Part shown: one piece after another, positions 18,572-28,054 of the stretch
Layout of the letters: every line of letters begins with the position of its first letter
How positions within the stretch are numbered: position 1 is the stretch's first letter
Origin: Marinobacter sp.
Lineage (GTDB): Bacteria; Pseudomonadota; Gammaproteobacteria; Pseudomonadales; Oleiphilaceae
Assembly: GCA_014359475.1 (NCBI GenBank)
Contig: JACIZI010000001.1
Coordinates: 336,936 to 400,935 of the forward strand
Reading direction: 5' to 3'
DNA: 64,000 nt
The notes under the pieces: generated by a model
Database searches by the model: none
Seen by the model: the letters and a program-made list of their open reading frames with translations, nothing else
What the model was told of the DNA's origin: nothing
Program-made: the position numbers and the translations under genes

Positions 18572-18916
18572 TTATTTTTTATAGAAACGGTAGCGCACCA
18601 GATCCAGTATCCAGACCAGCAACATAACGGCGGCCGCCAGGCCCATATTGAAAAAGGCCCGGGCCGCCTCGGCGGTCTCCCCGAGGATGGATTCATATCC
18701 GCCATGCAACCAGGCCGGCACCCACCAACCGGCCACTTCGGCCGACTGCACCGGGGTGAGTAATACCACGATCAGAGCCGCCTGCAACAGGGTTCTCAGG
18801 CCATACAGGGGCAAGATGCGCAACAGGCGGGAAACCAGCAGGAAAAACACCACAAACGCCAGTGCGTAGGCGGTCCAGAAAATTGCGTATGCAAGCTGTG
18901 TATCTGCGTCCATCAT
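18572..18916 (-). CDS. Small membrane protein of unknown function
   Basis: A 114-residue protein starting [13 protein letters not shown], with the ATG at 18916 overlapping the ycgN stop in a TGATG. Hydrophobic stretches at about 12-29, 38-55 and 84-102 suggest three membrane helices, with a basic end (RYRFYKK). I do not recognise the family. Its coupling to ycgN shows that it belongs to the rnd-ycgL-ycgN transcription unit, not to the VWA genes downstream. Confidence 0.65.
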   Translation of the reverse strand: MMDADTQLAYAIFWTAYALAFVVFFLLVSRLLRILPLYGLRTLLQAALIVVLLTPVQSAEVAGWWVPAWLHGGYESILGETAEAARAFFNMGLAAAVMLLVWILDLVRYRFYKK

Positions 18917-19362
18917 CAGAGTATCCAGTGAATAATGTGTTCTTCCCAGTCTTCTTCCGGCACCCGGTCCTCGGAAACAAAGCGGTTGCGAACGGATACG
19001 CCCGCCAGATGCACCGTTTCCGGGTCGCCGGATCGCAGCGGATGCCAGTCCGCCAGGGGCCGGCCTTCCGCCAGGGTGCGGTAGGCGCAGGTATACGGCA
19101 GCCAGTGAAATTCCCCGATGTTCTCCGGGGTCAGCACCGTGCATTCCGGCACTTTCTGCTTGCGCTCGGCGTAAACCGTGCACCCGCAATGGTCCTCGTC
19201 CATATACCGGCAGGCAACCTCGGTGTAATACACCTCGCCGGTGTCTTCATCTTCCAGCTTGGCCAGGCAGCATTTGCCGCAGCCGTCACAGAGGGATTCC
19301 CATTCCCCGGCGGTCATCTCGTCCAGACGCTTGCGCTGCCAGAAGGGAATCTCCGCAATCAT
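18916..19362 (-). CDS. ycgN: YcgN/UPF0260 cysteine-cluster protein
   Basis: A 148-residue cytoplasmic protein of the UPF0260/YkgJ-like zinc- or iron-cluster family. The cysteine pattern CDGCGKCC is near residue 25, followed by CRY, CGC and CTVL, then the family segment WLPYTCAYR and WHPL. Its biochemical role is unknown. It overlaps ycgL by TAATG and the small membrane gene by TGATG. The order rnd-ycgL-ycgN is conserved in pseudomonads and relatives, which supports the assignment. Confidence 0.88.
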   Translation of the reverse strand: MIAEIPFWQRKRLDEMTAGEWESLCDGCGKCCLAKLEDEDTGEVYYTEVACRYMDEDHCGCTVYAERKQKVPECTVLTPENIGEFHWLPYTCAYRTLAEGRPLADWHPLRSGDPETVHLAGVSVRNRFVSEDRVPEEDWEEHIIHWIL

Positions 19363-19652
19363 TAGCGATGCTGCTCAATCTTCTTGCGGAATTCCACCAC
19401 ATAGCCGCCCGACTCTGCGGGCATCTGCAGGTAAAAATCTTTGTCGTTGATGGCATCCAGCACCTCCCTGCCGGTAGTGCGGGCCAGCTTGCGTTCCGGA
19501 GTCATCACCAGATCCAGGGCATGCACCGGCTGGCCAAACAGCCCTCTCAGTGCCTCCGGCATCTGCTCCCAGTCAAAACCCCGGCGCACATACACGTAAG
19601 TGTCCGCTTTTTTGCTGCTGCGGAAAACCGAAACAAAAACCTTGTCGCTCAT
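19362..19652 (-). CDS. ycgL: YcgL domain protein
   Basis: A 96-residue protein with the YcgL signature: [14 protein letters not shown] near the start, then ALRGLFG and [12 protein letters not shown], ending [13 protein letters not shown]. The fold is known from the family but the function is not. It overlaps rnd by ATGA at 19649-19652 and ycgN by TAATG, so translation of the three genes is probably linked. Confidence 0.88.
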   Translation of the reverse strand: MSDKVFVSVFRSSKKADTYVYVRRGFDWEQMPEALRGLFGQPVHALDLVMTPERKLARTTGREVLDAINDKDFYLQMPAESGGYVVEFRKKIEQHR

Positions 19653-20812
19653 GGTGTCAGTATGCCCCTGATGTCATCCTGCAGAGGCTCCAGCAGCTCT
19701 CTGCGCCATTGCTCTTCAAACAGCCCGCCGCTGCACGGATCTTCACCCATGGCTGCCTGCTGAATCATCGCCTCCAGGCGCCGGCGCGGAGCCAGTAATT
19801 CGATGGGAATACCCCGCGCTTCCGCGACCGCTACCAGGCGCTTCCTGAGTTTCTTGTACAGCGCCTGCTGATCCCGGGTCAGCGGGCCCGGGATGACCGC
19901 CGGCAATGCCGGCAACCCCGACGGATCCGCCTCCAGCATATCCAGCAACAGCTCCCCGTAACGGCGGATGATACCCGGAGACAGGTCCGGAATACGGGAC
20001 AGACCTGGCAGCGAGTCCGGCCGGGATTCCGCCAGCGCAATAAGGGCGGCATCCGGCACAACCCGGCTGCGGGGGCGGTCTTTGCGCCGGGCGGCCTGCT
20101 CACGCCAGATCACCAGGGACCGTAAAAGTTTCTGACGCTCATCGCTCAGGGCCCAGCCACCGCGCAGGCGCAGGTAATGCATGTCCGGATCGTCCTGGGC
20201 GGCCAGCTCCCGGGCAAACCGGTCAGACTCTTCCCGCAGGGCATCCGCCAGGCCTTTTTCTTCCAATGTCTCACGAACCCAGCGATAAAGCGGCTCCAGA
20301 AAGCGCACATCATCCAGTGCGTAGCGTTGCTGGGCCTCACTGAGAGGCCGGCTCAGCCAGTCCGACCGGCTGGCGGACTTGTCCAGGGATTCCCCGAACA
20401 GCCCCTCCACCAGCCTCGCATAACCCATCGAGAAGCCCGCCCCCGCCATGGCCGCACCGATCTGCAGATCCACCACCCCGGCGGGCTGCACCCCCAGCCA
20501 GTGCCGGAACAACTCCAGATCCTCACTCATCGCGTACAACAGCTTGAGGCGTGACGGATCCTCAAGTACCTGACGAAACCGGTCCGAAGCCGCCGCCACC
20601 GAGGGATCGACCAGACAGTAATCAGCACCACAACCCAATTGCACCAGCCCCGGAATCGGATAGAAGGTACTGACCCGCTCAAACTCGGTGTCCAGCGCCA
20701 GAGGTCTTCCCTGATGATCCTCCAGCCAGGCATCCAGCGCCCCGGCATCCTCAATCCAGCGAATCTGCTCCGGTGCAGCCGGAACGCATCCAGCCAGATC
20801 AGGTAATTCCAT
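19649..20812 (-). CDS. rnd: Ribonuclease D
   Basis: A 387-residue 3'-5' exoribonuclease (E. coli Rnd is 375). Exo I motif ALDTEFERVSTFYP is near residues 38-51, Exo II is in YAMSEDLELFRHW, and Exo III is YALDDVRFLEPLY, giving the DEDD-y metal-binding set. HRDC-type helical domains occupy about 210-375. RNase D trims tRNA precursors and other stable RNAs. It lies downstream of recR after a 34-bp gap and is coupled to ycgL. Confidence 0.92.
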   Translation of the reverse strand: MELPDLAGCVPAAPEQIRWIEDAGALDAWLEDHQGRPLALDTEFERVSTFYPIPGLVQLGCGADYCLVDPSVAAASDRFRQVLEDPSRLKLLYAMSEDLELFRHWLGVQPAGVVDLQIGAAMAGAGFSMGYARLVEGLFGESLDKSASRSDWLSRPLSEAQQRYALDDVRFLEPLYRWVRETLEEKGLADALREESDRFARELAAQDDPDMHYLRLRGGWALSDERQKLLRSLVIWREQAARRKDRPRSRVVPDAALIALAESRPDSLPGLSRIPDLSPGIIRRYGELLLDMLEADPSGLPALPAVIPGPLTRDQQALYKKLRKRLVAVAEARGIPIELLAPRRRLEAMIQQAAMGEDPCSGGLFEEQWRRELLEPLQDDIRGILTP

Positions 20813-20846
20813 AAAAAATTCCGGTGCAACCTAAAGAGTTAAAGAG

Positions 20847-21449
20847 TTAATCCGTGAGGGGTTTTCTTCCGCGGAAGGCGTGCGTGAGGGTAAAGCCATT
20901 GACGTAACCAAGTTCACCGCCCACGGGTATCCCATGGGCCAGCCGGGTAATCAGAATTTCCCGGTCCGCCAGACGGTCCGCAATGTAATGGGCGGTGGCC
21001 TCACCTTCCACCGTCGGGTTGGTCGCCAGAATCAGCTCGGACACCCCCTCGCTTTTTACCCGGGACAGCAAGCGCTCGATGCCGATTTCCTCCGGGCCTA
21101 TGCCGTCAATCGGCGACAGGTGCCCCATCAGCACGAAATAGCCGCCCCGGTAGTCGCCGGCCTGCTCGATGGCCAGCAGGTCGGACGGGCTCTCCACCAC
21201 ACACAGCGTGCCATTGCGGCGTTCCGGTTTCACGCAGATACCGCAGATCTCGCTGTCCGCAAAATTCTGGCAGTTGTCGCAGCGACGCACCCCGTCCATG
21301 GCATTGGACAAAGCCTGTGACAGACGGGTACCACCGGAGCGACCGCGTTCCAGCAGATGAAACGCCATGCGCTGGGCGGTCTTCTGGCCTACCCCCGGCA
21401 GGCAACGCAGGGATTCAACAAGTTCATCCAGTAACGGACTGAAAGCCAT
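20847..21449 (-). CDS. recR: Recombination mediator protein RecR
   Basis: A 200-residue protein of standard length. It has the helix-hairpin-helix segment [20 protein letters not shown] at about 14-33, a four-cysteine zinc finger (CDNC...CGIC) at about 57-72, and a Toprim domain starting [14 protein letters not shown]. RecR with RecF and RecO loads RecA at gaps. It sits 9 bp after ybaB in the dnaX-ybaB-recR order that is conserved across bacteria. Confidence 0.96.
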   Translation of the reverse strand: MAFSPLLDELVESLRCLPGVGQKTAQRMAFHLLERGRSGGTRLSQALSNAMDGVRRCDNCQNFADSEICGICVKPERRNGTLCVVESPSDLLAIEQAGDYRGGYFVLMGHLSPIDGIGPEEIGIERLLSRVKSEGVSELILATNPTVEGEATAHYIADRLADREILITRLAHGIPVGGELGYVNGFTLTHAFRGRKPLTD

Positions 21450-21458
21450 GCAGAATCC

Positions 21459-21782
21459 TCAGAACGGCATCTTGAAACCGGGGGGCATCCCCATACCGGA
21501 CATCATGCCGGACATCTTCTCCTTCTGGTTTTCCTCCACCCGGCGCACCGCATCGTTGACCGCGGCAGCCATCAGGTCTTCCAGAATCTCCTTGTCTTCA
21601 CTCATCAGGGAAGCATCGATATCCACCTTGCGCACATCGTGGCGACCATTCATGGTGATCTTTACCAGACCGGCGCCGGCTTCACCGGTCACCTCGGCTT
21701 TGGCGGCCTCCTCCTGGGCCTTCTTCATCTCTTCCTGCATCTGTTGGGCTTTTTTCATGATATCGCCCATACCATTCATCAT
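21459..21782 (-). CDS. ybaB: YbaB/EbfC nucleoid-associated protein
   Basis: A 107-residue DNA-binding dimer protein of the YbaB/EbfC family. The helical start [17 protein letters not shown], the core [19 protein letters not shown] and the C-terminal helix with [14 protein letters not shown] are all family features, followed by a Met/Gly-rich tail. Two adjacent ATG codons (21782 and 21779) could serve as start. It lies between dnaX and recR, as in most bacteria. Confidence 0.94.
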   Translation of the reverse strand: MMNGMGDIMKKAQQMQEEMKKAQEEAAKAEVTGEAGAGLVKITMNGRHDVRKVDIDASLMSEDKEILEDLMAAAVNDAVRRVEENQKEKMSGMMSGMGMPPGFKMPF

Positions 21783-21823
21783 CGGATCTGCCTCCAGAGA
21801 AAGCGGTTGTTCAGAGCCCTGAA

Positions 21824-23518
21824 TTAACAGGGGCGGATACTGTCTTCGACTACCCGGCCTTCGAATCGTTCAACAATGCTGGCCACCACCGGGTCGTTCT
21901 GAATGGCCCGCACCGCCGCTTCCTGGCGCTGCCGGCGCTGATTCTCTTCCCAGGCGGCCGGTGTGCGGTCACCCGGGTCACCCTGCACTATCTGCAGCGT
22001 GACCCCGTCACCAAACTGCCGTTGCAGACCGGCCAGTATTTTTTCCCGGTGGCGATCCGTCAGCAACCGGATATGTCCTTCTCCCAATGTGAGGGTTATT
22101 TCATCACCTTCAACCGTCATGGCAGCCTGGCTGGCCAGATTGCCGGGCATACCCACAATCCCCAGACTCCGGTAATCCCGCTGCCAGTCAAATTCATCCC
22201 CTGCTGCCGGCGGCGCAGCGGCCGGTTCAGGCACAGCGTCCACCGACGGCCGGGAGGGCGCTTCCGATTCGGACCGGGCCGGCAGCGCAGAGGGCGGCTC
22301 AGGCTCCGGCGCGGGCGCTTCCGGCTGAACCGGTGGCCTGGCCGGTGCTTGCGGAGCCGGGCCAGGCTCCGGTTCTTCACTGCCGGCGGCAGCGGGCGCA
22401 GAGCGGGCCGTGGCCGGCGGTGCCCTGCGGTCAGAACCCGGGCGGAAGGCCAGCATGCGCAACAGCGTCATTTCGAAGCCCATCCGGGCATCCGGAGTAA
22501 CCTCCAGATCCTTACGGCCGATCAGGGCGGTCTGGTAAAACAACTGGGCATCTTCGGCACTGAGCTGGCGCGCCAGGGTTTTCACCTGGGCCGCATCCCC
22601 CAGGGCATTATCCACACTGCCCGGCACCACCTGCTCCATGGTCACCCGATGGAACAGCGACAGCAGGTCCTCAAGAATCACACTGTAATCCGGCGCAAAC
22701 TCGGAAATCCGCTGAATCTCCCCCAGCAACCCCGGCCCGTCGTTCCCCACCAGACAGGCCACCAGCTGCTGGGTACTGCGCTGGTCGATGGTGCCCAGCA
22801 TGCTGCCTACATCCGCCCGGGACAGGGTCTGGTTACCAAAGGCAATGGCCTGATCGGTCAGGCTCAGGGCATCCCGCATACTGCCATCCGCCGCGCGGGC
22901 CAGCAGCCACAGCGCCGGCTCCTCGAAGGGCACCTGCTCCTCGGTGAGCACATAGCTGAGATGGTTAACAATATGTTCCGGGGTCATCCGCTTGAGGTTG
23001 AACTGCAAACAGCGGGACAACACAGTGACCGGCAGCTTCTGGGGATCGGTGGTCGCCAGCAGGAACTTGACGTGTTCCGGTGGTTCCTCAAGGGTTTTCA
23101 GGAAAGCATTGAAGGACTGATTGGAGAGCATGTGGACTTCGTCAATCAGGTACACCTTGAAGCGACCGCGGGTGGGCGCGTACTGCACATTGTCGGTCAG
23201 CTCCCGCATGTCGTCCACACCGGTGCGCGAGGCGGCATCAATCTCGATCAGATCGACAAAACGGCCTTCCTGAATCTCCCGGCAACTGTCGCACTCGCCA
23301 CAGGGCCTGGAGGTCACACCGGTTTCACAGTTAAGGCAGCGGGCCAGCAGGCGGCCGATGGTTGTTTTACCCACCCCGCGGGTACCGGTAAACAGGTAGG
23401 CATGGTGCAGACGGTCATTGTCCAGGGCGTGGATCAGTGCCTTCAGCACATGCTCCTGGCCGACCATGTCTTCAAATGTCCGGGGGCGCCATTTGCGGGC
23501 TAAAACCTGGTAGCTCAT
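21824..23518 (-). CDS. dnaX: DNA polymerase III subunit gamma/tau
   Basis: A 564-residue clamp-loader subunit. Walker [10 protein letters not shown] is at about 45-53, a CX8CXXCXXC zinc site covers the CLNCETG...CGECDSC segment, Walker B is [10 protein letters not shown], and the SRC arginine-finger region is in [11 protein letters not shown] Pro/Ala/Glu-rich linker (about 375-450) leads to the tau C-terminal domain. I saw no AAAAAAG-type slippery site at the position used in E. coli, so a separate gamma form is not evident. ffs lies just upstream on the same strand. Confidence 0.95.
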   Translation of the reverse strand: MSYQVLARKWRPRTFEDMVGQEHVLKALIHALDNDRLHHAYLFTGTRGVGKTTIGRLLARCLNCETGVTSRPCGECDSCREIQEGRFVDLIEIDAASRTGVDDMRELTDNVQYAPTRGRFKVYLIDEVHMLSNQSFNAFLKTLEEPPEHVKFLLATTDPQKLPVTVLSRCLQFNLKRMTPEHIVNHLSYVLTEEQVPFEEPALWLLARAADGSMRDALSLTDQAIAFGNQTLSRADVGSMLGTIDQRSTQQLVACLVGNDGPGLLGEIQRISEFAPDYSVILEDLLSLFHRVTMEQVVPGSVDNALGDAAQVKTLARQLSAEDAQLFYQTALIGRKDLEVTPDARMGFEMTLLRMLAFRPGSDRRAPPATARSAPAAAGSEEPEPGPAPQAPARPPVQPEAPAPEPEPPSALPARSESEAPSRPSVDAVPEPAAAPPAAGDEFDWQRDYRSLGIVGMPGNLASQAAMTVEGDEITLTLGEGHIRLLTDRHREKILAGLQRQFGDGVTLQIVQGDPGDRTPAAWEENQRRQRQEAAVRAIQNDPVVASIVERFEGRVVEDSIRPC

Positions 23519-23597
23519 CGTCCTTCAACACTGGCTGGAAACGGGTCCGAGCATAGCACGGCGGGGCAATGATAAGAAGCAGAGCGGGGAAACTGGG

Positions 23598-23707
23598 GGT
23601 GGCCCCACCAGCGACACTCCGGCACACGAATCCACCACTGCGGCTGCTCCCTTCCGGGCCTGACCGGGTTCATGGTTTATCGTTGCGGAGGCACCAATGG
23701 AGCCACC
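23598..23707 (-). ncRNA. ffs: 4.5S signal recognition particle RNA
   Basis: The minus strand carries the bacterial SRP RNA core: GGTCAGGCCCGGAAGGGAGC followed by AGCC, with the GGAAG tetraloop of domain IV at about 23650-23665. The ends pair: 5' GGTGGCTCC (23707-23699) with 3' GGGGCCACC (23606-23598), giving a rod of about 110 nt, as in E. coli 4.5S RNA (114 nt). It is the RNA of the SRP that binds Ffh and targets membrane proteins. It lies upstream of dnaX on the same strand. Confidence 0.93.
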
Positions 23708-23746
23708 ATAACGGCAACGAAGGCTGTTTCCTCCGAAGCGGCGCGC

Positions 23747-23775
23747 ATAGTAGCAAAAGCCGGAAATGACTACAA
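23747..23775 (-). promoter_or_regulatory. Probable sigma-70 promoter of ffs
   Basis: On the minus strand a -35-like TTGTAG (23775-23770) and a -10-like TACTAT (23752-23747) are separated by exactly 17 bp. Transcription would start near 23740, about 33 nt before the mature 4.5S end, leaving a short 5' leader such as RNase P removes from E. coli 4.5S RNA. Confidence 0.55.
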
Positions 23776-23998
23776 CGGCGAAATTCGGGCAAAGGATGCG
23801 CCAGGCTGCAACAGCGCCGGCAGCAGGCGGATCAGCGGGTAAAAGGGCGTTTGCAGGCCTGGCATTTTCACCGGCCGGAAGAATCAGTGCATCCGGATTA
23901 TCGAACTTTGCAGCGAATTAATTTAATCTCTACCCATAGATCGAGGTTATCCTTACTCAACATCGTTACATCGTTACATCGTCCAACAGGGAGTCCCG

Positions 23999-24814
23999 AT
24001 GGGGATCGCATCTTTTCTCCGTTCCAGACTGATTTCAGAGCGCCTGGATAAACACGTCAATTCCATCGACAAACCCATCGGCTCACTGGGCTACGACCCC
24101 TGGGGCTACAACAACGAAACCATCAAATACGGCTTCACCCTCGCCCGCTGGATGTATGAAAAATACTTCCGGGTGCAGGCCAGCGGTGTCGAGAAAGTAC
24201 CGGACGAAGGGCCAGTGCTGATCATCGGCAACCACAGTGGCCAGGTGCCCATGGATGGCCTGCTGGTCGGCTACGCCGTGGCCAACCGCCCGAAAAAACC
24301 GCGCATTCCCCGGGCCATGATCGAACGCTTCTTCCCCACCGTTCCCTGGCTGGGCAATCTGCTCAACGAGATGGGGGCGGTACTCGGCGACCCGGTCAAC
24401 TGTGCCAAAATGCTCGAGAACAACGAAGCAGTCATCGTCTTTCCGGAGGGGGTTCGCGGCTCCGGCAAACTCTACCGGGACCGCTACAAGCTGCAGCGCT
24501 TCGGCAACGGCTTCATGCACCTGGCCATGAAATACAACGCCCCCATCGTCCCGGTAGGCATCGTGGGCTGCGAGGAAACCATGCCCGCCATCGCCAACAT
24601 AAGTCCCCTGGCCAAAGCCCTGGGTGTGCCCTATATTCCAGTCACCCTGCCAGTGATCCTGCCGGCGCGGGTACACCTGAACTTCGGTGACCCCATGTAT
24701 TTCGACGACCGGGAAATCCCCGAGGAGCAGATCACCGAACGGGTAGAGCAGGTAAAAGCACAAATCAACCTGCTGATCGATAAAGGACTGAGCGAAAGGA
24801 AAAAGCTGTTCTGA
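23999..24814 (+). CDS. Lysophospholipid acyltransferase-family protein (MGAT-like LPLAT)
   Basis: A 271-residue PlsC-fold acyltransferase. The histidine motif reads NHSGQVPMDG at about 77-86, with six residues between His and Asp instead of the four of classical PlsC. That spacing fits the monoacylglycerol/diacylglycerol acyltransferase-like branch. The FPEG motif (VFPEGVRGSGK) is near residue 148. A GGGAG ribosome site lies 5 bp before the ATG. Its TGA overlaps the start of the epimerase gene (TGATG), and prsK follows, so it may open the PEP-CTERM regulatory operon. Acceptor and donor are unknown. Confidence 0.83.
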   Translation: MGIASFLRSRLISERLDKHVNSIDKPIGSLGYDPWGYNNETIKYGFTLARWMYEKYFRVQASGVEKVPDEGPVLIIGNHSGQVPMDGLLVGYAVANRPKKPRIPRAMIERFFPTVPWLGNLLNEMGAVLGDPVNCAKMLENNEAVIVFPEGVRGSGKLYRDRYKLQRFGNGFMHLAMKYNAPIVPVGIVGCEETMPAIANISPLAKALGVPYIPVTLPVILPARVHLNFGDPMYFDDREIPEEQITERVEQVKAQINLLIDKGLSERKKLF

Positions 24815-25761
24815 TGGAAAATCAACAAAGACCCCACATCCTGATCACCGGTGCCGCCGGCTCCCTTGCCCAGCAAGTCATCAACCGCCTGCGGGAGAGC
24901 TGCGACCTGGTGGTGGTGGATTTCCGGGAACAGGTGGATCTGGGGGACGACATTCCCAGCTACTGCATCGACTTCAACAAGCGCAGCTTTGAAGACCTGT
25001 TCCGCCGTTACCAGTTTGACGGCGTAATTCACCTGGGCCGCATCATGTCCAGCCAGATGACCCGCATGCGACGCTACAACGCCAACGTGCTGGGCACCCA
25101 GAAGCTGCTGGACCTGAGCCACAAATACGGCATCAAGCGGGTAGTGGTACTCTCCACCTTCCACGTATACGGCGCGGTGGCCTACAACCCGGCCCTGATC
25201 GACGAAGAAGCCCCCCTGAAAAGTGCCGGTCTGAGCGCGGACCTGATCGATTCCGTAGAGCTGGAAAACCTCGCCAACATCTACCTGTGGCGCTACCCGG
25301 ACCTCAACATCACCATCCTGCGGCCCTGCAACATCGTTGGCCCCGGCGTACGCAACACCATGAGCACCCTGCTCTCCAGCGAGCACGCACCGGTCCTGGC
25401 AGGCTTTTCACCGATGATGCAGTTTATCCACATCGATGACATGGCGGATGCCCTGGTGCTGGCCTATAAAAAACCGGGGCGCGGCATCTACAACGTGGCA
25501 CCCCACGACTGGGTGGCCTACCAGCACGCCCTGCAATTGTGTGGCTGCAAGCGGGTTCCGATCCCGTCGATACCCCCGGTACTGCCCCGCACACTGTTAA
25601 GAGTGCTCAACCTGCGACGATTCCCATCGTATCTGATGGACTTTTTCAAGTATCCTGTGGTCATTGACGGCAGGGCCTTCGCAAAGGAATTCGGTTTCCG
25701 GCCCAAACGACCGCTCAAGGAAATATTCCGCTTTTACCGGGAAAGCAAGGAACCGCTCTAA
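24814..25761 (+). CDS. NAD-dependent epimerase/dehydratase family protein (extended SDR)
   Basis: A 315-residue Rossmann-fold protein beginning ILITGAAGSLAQQVINRL, the TGxxGxx dinucleotide-binding loop, with an acidic residue (D32 region, VVVDF) that favours NAD. The catalytic YxxxK is not in its standard form; the equivalent segment reads FHVYGAVAYNP, so activity is uncertain. It is translationally coupled to the acyltransferase gene and lies 46 bp before prsK. A nucleotide-sugar role is suggested by context only. Confidence 0.8.
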   Translation: MENQQRPHILITGAAGSLAQQVINRLRESCDLVVVDFREQVDLGDDIPSYCIDFNKRSFEDLFRRYQFDGVIHLGRIMSSQMTRMRRYNANVLGTQKLLDLSHKYGIKRVVVLSTFHVYGAVAYNPALIDEEAPLKSAGLSADLIDSVELENLANIYLWRYPDLNITILRPCNIVGPGVRNTMSTLLSSEHAPVLAGFSPMMQFIHIDDMADALVLAYKKPGRGIYNVAPHDWVAYQHALQLCGCKRVPIPSIPPVLPRTLLRVLNLRRFPSYLMDFFKYPVVIDGRAFAKEFGFRPKRPLKEIFRFYRESKEPL

Positions 25762-25807
25762 GCCCTGAGCGTTCAGGCAAGAGAGGCTTCCGGCTGGGAC
25801 CAGAAGG

Positions 25808-27940
25808 ATGCTCAAAGACTTCAGCCTTATCAGCTACGGACTGGCCACCGTTGCATTTGCCCTGCTGGCACTGCTGGCGGGCAGCCGTTACCTGCGCCGG
25901 AGTGTGGACCGCTACCTGCTGCTGGCCTCGATCATCTCCAGCGCCTGGGCGGCCTCAGTGGTCAGCCAGACCCTGTGGGGTACGCCGGGTTTCTTTGTGC
26001 GCTATGTGCTGGAAATAGGCCGGGATACCGCCTGGATCCTGCTGATGCTGTCCATTCTGAAGGCCTACGCCCGGGCCGGGGTCATCACCGGGCAAGTCCT
26101 CAAACGTCTCAACCTGGCCGCGCTGGGCGTGGTGCTGGCGCTCCTGGTACTCGCGTTTGGCGAACAGTTCTTCAGCTTTCCGGCACCGACCGGAAAACTC
26201 AAGGTACTGGGGCAAATTGCCCTCACCCTGCTCGGCATATCCCTGCTGGAGCAAATCTGGCGCAACGCCACCGCCTTCGGCCGCTCCGGCATCAAATACC
26301 TGTGCATCGGCATGGGTACGCTGCTGACCTTCGACTTCTTCATGTATGCCGACGCCCTGCTGTTCGGGGAAATCTCCGGCGCCTTCTGGAACGCCCGGGG
26401 CCTTGTGAATGCCATCATGGTGCCGTTGTTTGCGGTCAATGTCGTCAACACCCGCAAGCAACCCGTGGATTTCCAGCTCTCCCGGTCCGCCGTATTCCAT
26501 GCCGGCACCCTGCTGTTCGCCGGCGGCTACATGCTGATCCTCTCCCTGGCCGGCTACTACGTCCGGGCCATGGGGGGCGAATGGGGCGAAGCCCTGCAGG
26601 TACTGTTGCTTACCATTGCCATGGCCTTCCTGGTCGCGGTACTCGCCTCACGCCGCTTCCGGGCGCGCATGATGGTGTTCATCAGCCAGAACTTCTTCGA
26701 CTACAAATACGATTACCGGGAAGAATGGCTGAAGATGACCCGCCAGATGGCAGACCTGAGCAACGACCCCCCCCTCCCCGACCGGGTGGTCCGCATCCTC
26801 GCCGAACTGGTGGAAAGCAACGCCGGGGCGATCTGGATAAAGGATGAACAAGATAACTACGCACTGAAAACCACGGTAAACCTCGCGGCACCCAAATTCA
26901 CCACCATTGATGCGAACGCAGAAATCACCCGTTTCTTCCGGGAAAAGGAGTGGATCATCGACCTGCAGGAATACCGGGCCGATCCCATCAAACACAACCT
27001 GCTGGAGATCCCCGATGCCATCAGCAGCTTCCCGGAGGGCTGGCTGATTATCCCCCTGTACCTGGACAACGAACTCTATGGCATGGCCCTGATCGGCACC
27101 CCTTACGCCAAAGTGGAGCTTAACTGGGAAAACTTCGACCTGATCCGGGTGGTCGCCCGCCAGACCTGTAACCTGCTGGCCCAGGCGGATGCCCAGAACC
27201 GATTGTCCCGGGCCATGCAGTTTGAGGCAGTCAACAAAGCCTCCGCCTTCATGATGCACGACCTGAAAACCCTGATCGCCCAACTGTCCCTGCTGGTCAG
27301 GAACGCCCACCGGCACCGGGACAACCCCGCCTTCGTGGACGACATGATCACCACCACGGAACATGCGGTGCGCAAAATGTCCAACCTGATGGACCATATC
27401 CGCAAGCCGGCAGGCGAAGGCCAGAAAACCCGCAAGGTGGAACTCACCGGCATACTCCGGCAGCTGACAGAACAATACGCCAGGGGCAGCCCTGCCCCCC
27501 GAATCACCGGCACACAGGGCCCGGCAGTCATCAATGCGGACGAAGTGCAGCTGCGCTCGATCCTGGGCCACCTGATCCAGAATGCCCAGGATGCCACCCC
27601 GGCGGACGGCGAAATAACCCTCACCCTGAAAACCGCCAAACACAACGTGGCGCTGTTTATCCAGGACACCGGCAGCGGCATGACCGAAGACTTCATCCGC
27701 ACCCGGCTGTTCAAACCCTTTGAAAGCACCAAGGGCCTGACCGGCATGGGCATCGGCGCCTACCAGGCGCGGGAATACGTGCGCCAGATCGGCGGCACCA
27801 TGGATATCACCAGCGAGCCGGATCTGGGCTCCTGCTTTACCCTGCGCTTCCCGCTCGCCGAACCGGCAGAAGCAGCCGACAACGCCGACGAACCGGTACC
27901 GGTGCCAGGCCCTCCATTACCCGTAACCAATGCCAAATAA
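25808..27940 (+). CDS. prsK: PEP-CTERM system sensor histidine kinase PrsK
   Basis: A 710-residue kinase. The first 290 residues contain about eight membrane helices, the PrsK-type input domain. A GAF domain follows (about 315-470), then a dimerisation region with the phospho-accepting histidine at about 484 (MMHDLKTLIAQL). The HATPase domain has N-box LIQNAQDA, G1 DTGSGM and G2 GMGIGAYQAREYV. PrsK phosphorylates PrsR in XrtA-bearing bacteria. The prsR gene follows after 114 bp. The signal is unknown. A purine-rich AGAAGG abuts the ATG, an unusually close ribosome site. Confidence 0.93.
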   Translation: MLKDFSLISYGLATVAFALLALLAGSRYLRRSVDRYLLLASIISSAWAASVVSQTLWGTPGFFVRYVLEIGRDTAWILLMLSILKAYARAGVITGQVLKRLNLAALGVVLALLVLAFGEQFFSFPAPTGKLKVLGQIALTLLGISLLEQIWRNATAFGRSGIKYLCIGMGTLLTFDFFMYADALLFGEISGAFWNARGLVNAIMVPLFAVNVVNTRKQPVDFQLSRSAVFHAGTLLFAGGYMLILSLAGYYVRAMGGEWGEALQVLLLTIAMAFLVAVLASRRFRARMMVFISQNFFDYKYDYREEWLKMTRQMADLSNDPPLPDRVVRILAELVESNAGAIWIKDEQDNYALKTTVNLAAPKFTTIDANAEITRFFREKEWIIDLQEYRADPIKHNLLEIPDAISSFPEGWLIIPLYLDNELYGMALIGTPYAKVELNWENFDLIRVVARQTCNLLAQADAQNRLSRAMQFEAVNKASAFMMHDLKTLIAQLSLLVRNAHRHRDNPAFVDDMITTTEHAVRKMSNLMDHIRKPAGEGQKTRKVELTGILRQLTEQYARGSPAPRITGTQGPAVINADEVQLRSILGHLIQNAQDATPADGEITLTLKTAKHNVALFIQDTGSGMTEDFIRTRLFKPFESTKGLTGMGIGAYQAREYVRQIGGTMDITSEPDLGSCFTLRFPLAEPAEAADNADEPVPVPGPPLPVTNAK

Positions 27941-28054
27941 CGGGCCTGTATCAAAGAATTCTGTTACCAAACATTGCAAAGTGTAAAGGTTCAGTCAAGA
28001 ATCACGGGTCGGGAACCGCAACGCCCACCCTGCATATACCGTCGACAAGGATGA

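Noticed and set aside
22030-22060. A6 run in dnaX as a programmed frameshift site
   Set aside because: In frame it reads GAA AAA ATA, not the A AAA AAG slippery heptamer, and it lies too far towards the C-terminus, in the tau-specific domain.
27961-28020. Possible sigma-54 promoter and PrsR box upstream of prsR (TTTACACTTTGC on the minus strand, CGGGAACCGCAACGC on the plus)
   Set aside because: The GG and GC spacing is right but the rest of the -24 and -12 boxes is poor, the box is in the wrong orientation, and the 22-bp distance does not match the two good cases.
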